Assembly (NCBI RefSeq): GCF_963576545.1
Contig: NC_083649.1
Location: forward strand, 5,321,406-5,385,405
Direction of reading: 5' to 3'
From: Limanda limanda
Lineage: Eukaryota > Chordata > Actinopteri > Pleuronectiformes > Pleuronectidae
Length of the DNA: 64,000 bases
The notes under the pieces were generated by a model that saw nothing but the letters and a program-made list of their open reading frames with translations, did no database searches and was not told where the DNA came from. A program made the position numbers and the translations under genes. This document shows positions 53,701 to 64,000 of this stretch, in pieces; positions within the stretch are counted from its first letter, which is position 1; the number at the start of each line of letters is the position of its first letter.

Positions 53701-55971
53701 AAACGACCCGGACGAACCTAAACCAACATTCTTTGATATAAAAAGACTGAACGCTGACTGCGTGCACGACCATAAAGCTATTACACTGCAATCTGAGTTG
53801 CACATTCATAAAGATCCAATCGAATGTTTTAACATGGCGAAGAAAATATAAAATGATTGAGTCCGAGATGTCCGCGGTCACATGGCAAGCAACTCACCAA
53901 AAGTGAAGAGGGGACATGTGAGTGTTTCAGTTTATTAGAAATAAACTAAGATTATCAACAGAATATGTAAACATTTAATTATGTTTTTTACGATATTTCA
54001 AAGATGTGTGTATTTGATGTGTTGAGAAAGAAATGGCGGGTGCATGGGGGGGGGGCAGAAGAGGTAAATCCCTCGTTTCTTATGATAATGGTAGATTCTC
54101 CAGTGTTTTAGTTGATATGCTGCTCATTATATGTTTGTAGTGTGAAGTCGATAGTTGACCAGTTCTCACACATTGTCCCGTAAAGTGAGAATATCTGCAT
54201 CACATGTTTTTAAATTCTCAAAAATCCAGTTTTTTGTGTTAATTTAAAGTTGTGTCTGGTACAACTTGCAGAATTTCTGCATTTACTTGTATTTTTCCGT
54301 ATTTTCATGACATTTTCTTCTGAGCCAAATTACCTGTGGATGTGGATATTTCAGTGTTTTACGTTTTATTGATTTTCGCCAACTAAATCCCTACGACTCA
54401 GCTAAATCACTACACTTGTGCCTTTTTTGCTAATTAACATATAATGAAAACATTTGCTCTCTAAACGACTGCTGTGACATTAATATGAACTATCTCATGT
54501 TCATAACCTTTTTATTGGTTGATTCTACATCCTAGATTGTATCATATCACGATATGATGAATTTATATATTTTATTGGAGGGTTTGGATTTATGCTGTAA
54601 AATCATGTGCTAGTTTTACACTCCACACAAAATGGATCTTCAACAAACCAGTGGGTCAAGATTCTCTAAATTTTTTGAAATATAACTTGTTTTGTTCAGT
54701 TGATGGTAGAGTTTCACCTCAAGAGGAACTTTAATTTGAAAAACCACAGGAAATAAGAGCATTAAATCATCGTACTTGACGACCTGCAGCTATAGTTGGG
54801 ACTGATGACGAGTCAGTGAGCTGCTTGCTTTGTGAACACATAACTGTGACATCATCATGCCCTCGTTCCCACGTTGAGAAGCCGAGACGCGAATGCAAAC
54901 CGAGGATTTAACGCCGCCGAGCACAACAACGTGTATTAACTTCCTTTACAAACAATCGATCACTCCTGGCGTCCCTCAGGGCTTCGGCAAAAACTGATCC
55001 TCGTTCAGTTTTGTGAGGTGACACGTAAAGCGAGATAGAAAGAAGCAGAGAGAATGAATTTCAGCACGAACACACATGCAAAGAATATCGAATGTTTACG
55101 CAGAGACCACAGGCTGTGTGTGTTTCAGGAGGTGAGACAGAAGTGGTGAGACAGAAGTGGACAGACAGGACATGTCTCTCAGCGCGTGACGGTTCCAAGA
55201 CATTTACTTTCCCCAAACATTTGCTTGTTTTACCGTTTGACAGAAACTCACGATGCGAAATGATAAAATCCACAAAGGTACTCCATCGTAACTCTAGTAA
55301 AAAATATTTTCTTAGTAAGGATTAGTGTACAATACAGCTGTGATTCCATTGGATTGATTTACATTGGATTGTGTGTCTACGAAATAAAATGAGCTTTTCC
55401 TTTTTATTTTATTTTGTGCAGCTTAAATATTCCTAAAAGTCAAATTTAAATAAGTTTTGTTATTTGGAGTTTGGTTAAGGCCGTTTCTTTTATCCAGTAG
55501 AGTTCTGTACATGGCTGCTGGTCGACCAATATCAATGCCAAATATATTTTCAACAGCCGCTTCAACATCTTCGCTGAAAGTCTCTCTCCCAGAAACAATT
55601 TGAAAACAATTTACATTTTCGTACTTTCCTCCATTTGCAAGAAAAAAATATATTCAGGAGCGAGAACAGATGGAAATCACTTAAATCTCATCATTACAAC
55701 TCAATAAAAAGCCGGTGGGAAAAGAGCAGGCTGCCATTAAGCCAAAGAGAAGAAAAATAACACTAAACAGAGGAAGGAATTACTCTAATGAAACAGTGAG
55801 GAGGGATAATGTACGACATCACTTCACTAAGGAAAGTAATTGAAGAACAAAAAACTCCTTAAAAATGAATTTAAAAGCTGACTTGGCCAAATTAAATGGG
55901 AAGATCCTTCTCATTATTCTTCACTGGCTTCGTTCTGATTCTCGTCTGAATGTAGTGATGTAGAGGATGGG

Positions 55972-55996
55972 CCGGGGGGGCCGGGGGGGTGGGGGG
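55972..55996 (+). other. G-quadruplex-type motif
   Basis: Three or more runs of five to seven G, separated by CC or T, lie on the plus strand. If this is transcribed as cadm1 3' UTR, the RNA carries the C-rich complement. Confidence 0.6.
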
Positions 55997-56146
55997 TAGA
56001 TACAGTATATCCAGCCTGTTTCTCATTTATGTTCTTTGTACAATGATATCTAAAGTATTTCATGCATTTTTGGAGCCGTCAAAACTTCAGGGAAAGAAAA
56101 ATAGTGGGAAGTAATGGCTTGAGACGAATCACAGTATACTGGAGAG

Positions 56147-56149
<3 letters not shown>

Positions 56150-56188
<39 letters not shown>

Positions 56189-56205
56189 TGTGTGTGTGTG
56201 TGTGC
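56150..56205. repeat. GT microsatellite
   Basis: GT units with one TCTG interruption, preceded by a short GA run. Confidence 0.93.
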
Positions 56206-56844
56206 AGATACATTAAGGGGAAATGAATAAAGTGGCTGTGTAATTCTAACCTCATACAAAAAGCCAACAGCACATCGATTTTACAAGTGAGGAGGGGGGG
56301 AACAACAAGGTTTTATGCAAATGAGGATCAACACAAAACCCAAAGTATGGAAAACAAAACAAAGAAACCAAAAATAAAAGAAATATTCAGAACAAGGCAC
56401 AGAATTTTCTGCAAATGGTTGAACCAAATCAAACTCGTACCAGCAGTCAGGGAGGTGTCGAATGGTGAAGCTCTCTACAGTGATTTCTGGCATTCCGGCG
56501 CACCCCCCCCCTTTTCCCTCCCTCCCCCCAACCCGATCGCTGTTTACCTAAAATCCAAACCCTCCCCCTTTTTTTTTTTTCACCTCCTTTTTTGATTTTT
56601 TTTGTCACTTTTTTTAAACACACAAAACATTCCATCTACATCTGCAGACTAGAGACTAAACAACGGCTTAAAACCAGGCCTTTCTTTAAAAACCCATTCC
56701 TCGTCTACGCGTTGACCCCTCCACTCTCACTATAAAGTGATCCTGAACCAACTCCGGTCCCAACCCCCGCCTCCGCCCCCCCCCAGGCCCCAAAACCAGC
56801 TCGGTGTCCCAAAGAGGACACCAGAGTGAGGGGTCCTGTTTGGA

Positions 56845-56963
56845 TTAGATGTAGTACTCCTTCTTTTCGTCCGAGTTGGTGTGGCCGCCCTCTGCGTTGA
56901 TGATGGCTGTGTCTGCGTCCGCCGCGTCGTCCGCTCCTTTGGCTTCGTGTGTGAAGTAGGTAC
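56845..56963 (-). CDS. cadm1: cell adhesion molecule 1 (SynCAM1), last coding exon
   Basis: This exon encodes the cytoplasmic tail of CADM1, an immunoglobulin-superfamily adhesion molecule at synapses and epithelial contacts. It begins after the acceptor TCTTCCTCAG and splices in phase from the exon ending at 58957. It reads [20 protein letters not shown], then [18 protein letters not shown] and TAA. This is nearly identical to the mammalian tail. It contains the juxtamembrane protein 4.1-binding segment and a class II PDZ ligand, EYYI here against EYFI in mammals. The stop codon is at 56845-56847. The acceptor's pyrimidine tract is a GGA/GAA microsatellite. Which fish paralogue (a or b) this is cannot be told from two exons. 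Confidence 0.95.
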
Positions 56964-58956
56964 CTGAGGAAGAGGAGGAAGAGGAGGAGGAGGAGGAGGA
57001 GGAGGAGGAGAAGAAGAAAGAGGATGAAGGACAGTGTCACGGACTCCATTACAGCCTGACGCTCAGATGACACAAAAGATTAAAATGGGCCGCTACATCC
57101 CACAGCACCTTATTATGCAAATTCCCTCCGTGTGGTCATCTACACAAACCGAACACCAGCGAGCTCTAACATTCTGATTATACATCATTTCCCCCAGTTT
57201 TCCATTCGAGACTGGCACATGAAAATCAGGGTTTTTGAAATAATCTCGAGTGTGGGGAAGAGCGCGGCTCACACCTTCAAATTAACCTTGTCAAGTTCAG
57301 CAGAAAGAGGGGAACTAGAAAGCCACTTCAAACCTAATTTAGAGGATTTATTCACATCCTATCACGGTGGAGTTTGATAACGAAGGCGAGGCAATATTCC
57401 AGAACGAATGGTGAAGGGCACTTGCATATGTGGAGGAAAGAAAAGCACAGATTCTGTACAAGTCCACAGAACAGAGACGAGAACGGTGACACTTTACGAC
57501 TACGTGTACTTTTCCTTCTTCTCTCTGACCTTTATTGATACAACCTCAGTGTAAACACTCATCTCACAATTAGGGTTAAATCTAAACTGAGCTGGGATGG
57601 TTTTATTTTATCTTCAACAAACCAATCGGAGAGTGTTTACAGGGAAATATGTGGAAATGCTGGTTTCTTATTGGCTGACACATTAACGATGCTCACGCTC
57701 GGTGTCAGAATGTAAATAAAGATGGGAGACGGCTCCAAAAAGTGAAGCCAAAACATCTTGATCACCCCCTGGTGGCTGGCTGCAGTATAGGTCCTAAACC
57801 CCACCTCCTCCATGTTAGCTGATGGGACACGGACCAAACTAAAAAGTAAAAATTCACATTCTTAAACTTTTTCTTCCCGTATTTTAAATGGTTCTTCTCA
57901 CACTGATGATTGTTAAAGTCTTGACTCATGATTGGTCAAGTGTGCAGGACCTTGATAGAACTCAGAAGGACACAGAAAGCACAGGGACACAGTTTCTATG
58001 GAGCCTTGGTCGTTTTCCAGCTGAACTGTGAATCACAAGGCTTAATAAATCTCGTGTGTTTTCACCCAAACAAGGAACCGAGGTTTGGATCATTGTCAGA
58101 GCAGCGTGTGTTTTCACTGCTGAACGGATAAAACGAGTCAAATCCAGGCCATGAATTTGACGACGCTGCAGCAGCTGAACTTTATCACCGGGTGTGAGCA
58201 GTTGTTGACATAGAGAAGGAGAAGCTGGGGTTGATTACCCATAATGCACAGTGTGGGTCAACTGCCCCTGAAACCTCGCTGCACTTTAACACAAATATTT
58301 TTCATCGGAGCCGCAAAAATGTCCATTGATTGGAAAATCAGAGGAGGAAACGCTGAGTGCAGCATCATCATAAAATAAAACGTCTCTTCCACACATTTAC
58401 TTTGCCTCATTTACACTATTTCCCCTCTAAAACGGTTGATGTATCCAATTTCATTTCCTCGTGCATAAGAAATATCACAGTGTGAAATTCATTATGGATT
58501 GTAATTATTTCCGCGTTATGAGAGCAGCATACCAGATGCGTTATACTGTGCGGCATGAAAAATGTAATTTTACTCACCATCGGTAACCCATAGCTTTAAT
58601 AGCCATAGTTCCATTATTTAAACAGCCTCCAACCAAGGATGTAAAAAGAAGTTTTAACAGAAACAAAGTGAAGAGGCGCCACCTGATAAACTTTAAAACT
58701 GGTTTGTGTTTAAAGGAAACCAGTTGCATTGAAATTTGAATGATTAAGAACAAAATGTGGGTTTTAAAATATCCACAGCGGTATTTTAAGTGTCTTTTTT
58801 TGTTGAATCTTTTACCTTTAATTCTGACTTTATTAAAAAACCTTTAAATGTTCCAAGATGACACAGGAAAACCTGGTTATAATGATTTGTATCTACCCCA
58901 AATCCCAACAACCTTCCATTGTAAACCTAACTAACATCCATTTAACTGTCCGATAC
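56964..58956. other. cadm1: Last cadm1 intron
   Basis: This 2 kb intron contains a GGA-rich microsatellite next to the acceptor (56966-57022), a CTCF-like dispersed repeat at 57715-57840 and repeat-poor stretches at about 57120-57400 and 58380-58620. No alternative exon was recognised. Confidence 0.5.
57715..57840. repeat. Dispersed repeat with CTCF-like core, copy 4
   Basis: Same orientation as copy 1: GTGAAGCC, then ATCACCCCCTGGTGGCTGGC, then AAACCCCACCTCCTCCA. On the minus strand 57764-57775 reads CCACCAGGGGGT, eleven of twelve CTCF core positions. It lies in the last cadm1 intron. Confidence 0.6.
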
Positions 58957-59085
58957 CTTTGTGTCTTGCGAAGTAGCGCCCCAACACGATGAGTAGACAC
59001 AGCATCGCGAAGACGACCACGGCCACGACTCCTCCGATCACGGCGTGGTCCACCGTCCTGGGCGCTCCTTCTCCGGCTCGAGAAT
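58957..59085 (-). CDS. cadm1: cell adhesion molecule 1 (SynCAM1), transmembrane exon
   Basis: The exon opens after acceptor TTTTCTCCACTTGCAG and ends at a GTATCG donor, both in phase with CADM1. It encodes the juxtamembrane stalk [14 protein letters not shown], then the membrane span [20 protein letters not shown] and the start of the cytoplasmic side, [10 protein letters not shown]. The GxxxG-like glycine pair and the span match human CADM1 almost residue for residue. Upstream Ig-domain exons and the alternatively spliced threonine-rich stalk exons were not found up to 64000, so the gene continues off the right edge. Confidence 0.95.
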
Positions 59086-61113
59086 CTGCAAGTGGAGAAA
59101 ACAACCAACCTGAGTGTGGACACACACACACACAGACATCATGTGGACACACACACACAGAGACCGACTCACTGCTGCCTGACAGTCAGATGTGATGTAG
59201 ATTACACTTAATGTCAGGACTTTGACTAGAGGAGGTTCGGAGCAGCAGAATGAAGCCGACATGTTTCTGCCATGAGCCGAGATGATCACATCGATTTTTG
59301 AGCATATGGTCGACTTCCTGTTGCCGGGGGTGTAACCCACATACTGGAAACGTGCAAAATAAATCTGGAGCTGCTCAAAGTGGAAGCATGAATGTTGCTC
59401 CATGGAAGAAATAAACATGTTTAGATAGAAATTGTATTATTCAATGACAAAGGTTAGACTGTTAGGGAGATTATTACATGTTTGAGATTTCTTTAATATC
59501 CCTGAGGGTTGTTCAGCCGGCAGTGACCACATATTTACAATAACTACATCAATTCATAGAAGTCATATTACAGAAAGCTATAAATCTACTTTTAATTGGG
59601 ATTTGAGTTCTTCTCTTGTGAGCAGCATATACATATTTGAATAAGAATGTAAAGAAAAGGCAAAGCTGGCCTTTGTTTAAATGGATTCCACCAGAATATC
59701 AACGAGATTATAACTACATCAAATCCCAATTAACCTTTTAACAGGGATTCAACCAATTTCAAACCAATGTACAGCAAATTAACCGTTTTAAACCCTATAC
59801 CATCTACTTTTATATGCAATAAGTTGCTAAAGTGGCCAATCAGCATTTACGTGGGTTTGCACTCTCTGATTCCCCAGGATTAAAACAATAAAAGATATTT
59901 TACTTTGTTCTTTTGGTTTTTATTCTTTGTTTCCAACTAAAAAGATAGAAGGAGACAGTCTCCTCTCCTGGGACAAGCCTGGCTCCTTCTCATCTGGCCA
60001 ACACTTTAATAATCACTCCCACAACAATAAGAGTTTGGACTGCGATCAGGAAGTGATTAATCTGAGCAGGAGAAGAATTAACAAACTCCCATTGCGCTGT
60101 GAGACATCAGGAATAAACAATTAAATAAGAATCTGTTATTTTACAGGTTTTTGCTTCATCCTTAGGTTCAGTATTCAGAAGAAGAAGAAGAAAAAGCTTT
60201 GATTCGAACTTGCAAAATAGGAAAATAGAAATGGTTGATAATGTCTTTAACTTCCAAAACACGTATGCAGAAAAAAAACAAAAACCCCAGAGGCTCTTTG
60301 CTGTAATGCTTTGTGAACGGTATTGATCAGGTGTAGGGATCCATGACAACCAAAGTTATATCCATTTGTAGACGTGATTGGTTCTTCTCGGTATAAGAGA
60401 CGAGCAAATGTATTCACCTATAGAGAAGCAACTGAGAGACGGTGGAGAGAGGAGTCACGAGTTGTGACCTAAATTAAACTGGCGTAGTGTTTATGGTTCA
60501 GCTGCACGTCTGTGCTTTTATATCTGATTTAAATACTATAACACCAGATCCTTCACTTTCAGGATAACGGCTTCTTTAAAGACTCATTTCTACAGAAAAC
60601 GCCATCAAAATTGAAGCGCGGAGACTAAACAACAACCTTTCTCAGCAATAAGTGGAAGTGGAAGCGACCTTCAGCCCCCCGACCATCTATTACCTGGAGT
60701 CTCTCACTAACACCCCCCCCACACTCACACGCTTCCCCCCCCCCCCCTCACACTCAACAGATGTGCTGAGAGAGCTCCAGGAAAAAGAAAACACCAACAG
60801 AGAGAGAGGAGCACCTTGGAAAACATCACCTGTCTCACACCTCTGCATTCCTTCAACCTGCAGGAATAAAGGAGAGGAGGTAGTGGTGCTATTGGGGGGG
60901 TGAGTGGGGGGGGGCGCTACCTGTCAAACTCAACAAAACATTACCCGAAAGATCTAATAGGTTATTTTGACTTCAGATTTTCTTTTTTAGTGCTGGGCAG
61001 ATTCAATTAAAGTGAGCAGGAATCCTTCTGACATCCAATCGGCTCTTGTCAGGCGGCTGAAGCTGTGCTTTAACACACTTTCCTATTACCATGTTAATGT
61101 GGACTTTGGCTTT

Positions 61114-61142
61114 GGGGGGGGGGGGGGTGGGGGGCGGGGGTG
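61114..61142 (+). other. G-quadruplex-type motif
   Basis: A run of fourteen G is followed by T, six G, C, five G, T and GG on the plus strand, opposite to cadm1 transcription. Confidence 0.7.
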
Positions 61143-61363
61143 GCGTGTGCGAGTGCTGCGGTCAGGGTGGCTTAAATTTCCCCCGGTTCAAATTCATTGA
61201 AGAGCGACGGGAGATGAGAACATCCACAATGCACCAGTGTTTTCATTATGTGCTGCTACGTATCATAAAGAGCTGCGGCTTCTGGTTTCACCTGCGTAAA
61301 CACCAGCGTACCACAGTCTGGCCTGTTGGGGGCGCTAGAGAGAGAGAGTCCAGGTGTCACAAC

Positions 61364-62208
61364 TAGGGTTGCAAAGGGGCGGAAAGTTTCCGGTAAATTT
61401 CCGGAAACTTTCCATGGGAAGTTTAGCTCGGGAATTTTGGGAATTTTTAAAAAAATAAATAAATACGCAAATTAAACGCTGAGCAATAAAAACATCATTC
61501 AAAACTCTATTTTAAAGATGTATGGAATGCAGCACACACTGCACGTTGAATTTCAACCCTCCACTGTGCATTCTTCCATCACATGCACAGATAATTCCCA
61601 GCATCCTTCACTCTACAGCAGGGCTATTGAGGCCTGCTGTAGTGTGCAGGACTAGTCAGGTAAGTTTCAATGATATTACTGGGGAAAATATATTAGCATG
61701 CTGATTGAGGATTGTTCATCTGTTCATCTAGCCTATTTCCATTCATTTATCCATTGCAAAATATTTTTACAGACGATTCCAATTGTTTGGCTAACTATTT
61801 ATATCTCTGGCATTGCATTAGTGTCTTTTTACAAACTTTTTTCTCATCTTATTCTACAGAACAATGCCACGTGCACTATCTCATGTGTGGAGGTATTTCA
61901 CCCCATCCAATGTAGAAGGAAAGGCTGTGTACATTTGCAAATACTGTGCAAAGACCTATGTTAAGAATGACACAACGATGCAGAAGCATATAGTCAAGTG
62001 CCCAAAGTTTCCTCAGGGCTCAAATCAGCCTATCACAATACAAAATGTTTATATTTATGTCTGTATATGACAAGGTAAATACAGTTAGTATAAATTACCC
62101 ACAACATTTCCAGTTTATTCCCGTTAATTCCAGTATATTCCCGTATATTCCCGTTAATTCCCATGGAAAGTTTCCAACTTTGAATATTCCCGGAATTTTG
62201 CAACCCTA
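61364..62208 (+). mobile_element. hAT transposon remnant with an open BED zinc-finger frame
   Basis: The 845-base element has inverted ends (TAGGGTTGCAAA at the left, TTTTGCAACCCTA at the right) and perfect 8 bp flanking duplications GTCACAAC (61356-61363 and 62209-62216). Subterminal GGAAAGTTTCC palindromic words repeat at both ends. The plus-strand frame 61864-62070 starts ATG after an acceptor-like TTATTCTACAG. It encodes a BED finger: HVWRYFTP, then C-x2-C (YICKYCAKTY) and H-x3-C (QKHIVKC). The catalytic domain is absent, so it is a nonautonomous deletion copy inside a cadm1 intron. Confidence 0.87.
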
Positions 62209-64000
62209 GTCACAACACAAACTTATTTTGAAAATCATGAAATATCCACAGCAAACCCGCTCGCTAGTTGCTCTAAGATTAGAAACCCGCACGCCTGACA
62301 GCTGGTTCCAGGCTCTTCACTGAAGTTATATGATGTTTACAGAAAATATTCATACCCAAGAGTTGTTTTGTGAGACTGCAACACTCCATCAAACAGAAAT
62401 ATTCTACATTATGCATCATTTCGTGTCCGTTTCACCAGAATCCAGCCGGAGATATTTGTATTTCTGGAGAGTTTGGGACCTCGGCTATAATTTCAAATTA
62501 AGTCGATCTTTTCGAAAGTATGACAATTCTAGAAAAAAATATCTAAGGTCCAACAGAATCTCTTCAATGAGGGATAATGAATATGAATATTTCATGGCTA
62601 CCTGGTGATAACTGTCGTGCCAAATGATTAATCACATCGTAGGTGCAGGAATAGCCTGTGGAAATTGTAATTTGAAGGATTTAATACAACCTGGCTCTTA
62701 TTTTTATAGCTTTTCTCACCTTTTCTATCATTAATAAAAACACTGTGTACTCAGTAAGTTAAGAGCTGAGATCTCAGCGTGCGGCTGCTAATGAATCCGG
62801 TCGTCGTTCTCCTTATTAGAGCTGACAGATCCGACGTTAATGTGTTAAAATGTTGATGTGCGTTTTATTATTTCATTCTGCAGCACTTAGTTTGAACCCT
62901 GGTTAAGTTAATGTTTTAATAATCAGGGAAAGTTCAGCGTGTCAGGTTCAGGAAAAACAGTTTTGTTTTCCCAACTTGACAGAAAACCACTAAAAGAGAA
63001 TCTCATGAAATCCTAACAGTATCTAATGTGCTCCAGCGACAAACAAAATAATAATAATAATTCATATTCGTATTTCTCACAGGAGGTAAACTCCATGTGA
63101 CAAGTTTACATCCGTTTCTCATCCGCGTTTGATAGCGACAGAATCCTCTTAAAGAAACTATTTGATTCAAAAACTTCTCGCTGGCAACACAGAGTTCCTT
63201 GGGTTCAGAGTGACTAAGCAAACAATTTCCATCTTAACCAAACCGAACCCCCCCAAATTTTTTTTAATAAAAAGTTGGTCTTGGTTCCATATTTAACGAG
63301 GCCTGTTTGTGAGCCCGGAGTCTGAGTGTGCTGTCACTTCCTGAAAGCACTCAGTCCCCATGAAACCACCGGGAGCAATTTGCATGTCATATCAGCCGGT
63401 ATCACTTTAGAGCAATTACTGTCACCAAGTGAAATCCAGTACATTTGTCTTATTACCTCACATGGGGAGTCAAAGCTCAACTGCATGGGTGATTGTTCCA
63501 GCAATCAAAGGGAGGGAGAGAGAGAGAAATTCAAGCCAATTTCTGTTATTGCCTTTTTCTTAAAAGTCACTTCTGTCGTGGAATGAAAAAGCTCCGATGA
63601 GATCCACATCAGACTGCGGCTCTTAATTACAAAGCAAGAAGGGAAAACAAATTTCAAGTAAGTAGCACCTTTCAGACGGAGATCGGGAGAAAACCCCCCC
63701 GTTAGCTCGTTAACACCGAGGAACTAAAGCTCGCCGATACGTCAGCGTTGGAATCGTGTCATCGACCGACGCTGCATTTAATAAAACACAAGAAGACGGA
63801 CAGAGAACAAAGCTTCCATCTCGACTGGGCTCAGTATAAGTGCTTCAAAATGACAAGTCCAAACTCCAATGTGCCGGGAGCCACTTATGAAATTGTGCGA
63901 AAGAGCCAGATGGCCATTAATCTAATGACCACGGCTCAAGAGAGAAAAAGTTTAGTTCGTTTTGAAAAACTTTCCATTATTCAGTTGTTCTTATTGTCAC

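Larger units (their letters stand above)
49131..56844. other. Intergenic, grading into the presumed cadm1 3' UTR
   Basis: No coding exon was found. The part nearest 56844 must hold the cadm1 3' UTR, which is several kilobases long in other vertebrates. Minus-strand AATAAA words occur at 55403-55408, 54511-54516 and 54365-54370, but I cannot say which is used. G-rich runs lie at 50681-50701 and 55972-55996. Confidence 0.35.
59086..64000. other. cadm1: cadm1 intron, continuing past the window edge
   Basis: No further cadm1 exon is visible on the minus strand. The intron holds a short CA run near 59121-59157, C- and G-rich runs at 60710-60747, 60894-60914 and 61114-61142, the hAT element at 61364-62208, and repeat-poor stretches from about 62330 to 62900 and 63300 to 63560. 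Confidence 0.6.

Noticed and set aside
59086..64000. Alternative threonine-rich stalk exons of cadm1
   Set aside because: No ACC/ACA-rich exon with matching splice sites is visible on the minus strand in this stretch. They are presumably beyond the window.

Overview
The window is nuclear DNA from a ray-finned (teleost) fish, most likely a percomorph. It holds split vertebrate genes with consensus GT-AG introns, gene-sparse stretches, long tetranucleotide arrays with fish-type retroposon tails, and hAT-type transposon remnants. All gene models were read by hand from splice sites and protein similarity. Genes found only as noncoding exons, or that lack familiar protein similarity, could have been missed.

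Layout. About 1-3.7 kb is the region downstream of tbcel. From 3.67 to about 13.2 kb lies tbcel (minus strand): seven coding exons, a 4 kb last intron carrying two sister ATCT-tailed retroposons, and a probable noncoding first exon in a GC-rich promoter near 13.2 kb. At 14.4-16.1 kb (minus) is an alanine/asparagine-rich coiled-coil gene that I do not recognise, made of diverged heptad modules with a lysine-rich tail. At 17.5 kb is a LINE reverse-transcriptase scrap. At 18.6-22.7 kb (plus) is plekhb1 (evectin-1), in six coding exons. Convergent to it at 23.0-26.8 kb (minus) is sc5d, the sterol C5-desaturase, with four coding exons, a 5' noncoding exon and an NF-Y-rich promoter. From 27 to 56.8 kb I see no supportable gene. 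That stretch holds duplications, a 460 bp GATA array, a polypurine tract, a hAT element at 42.2-43.0 kb, and some repeat-poor blocks that may be conserved noncoding DNA. At 56.8-59.1 kb (minus) are the last two coding exons of cadm1. The rest of that gene lies beyond the right edge, so 59.1-64 kb is cadm1 intron; it contains a second hAT element that keeps a BED zinc finger.

The genes do not form a functional unit. TBCEL acts on tubulin, PLEKHB1 is a membrane-anchored PH protein, SC5D makes sterols in the ER, and CADM1 is an adhesion molecule. Apart from plekhb1, the recognised genes belong to human 11q23-q24 synteny. The most informative non-genic signals are four copies of a dispersed repeat that each carry a CTCF-like core, three hAT-type insertions with perfect 8 bp target-site duplications, and an SRE-like/NF-Y pair in front of sc5d.
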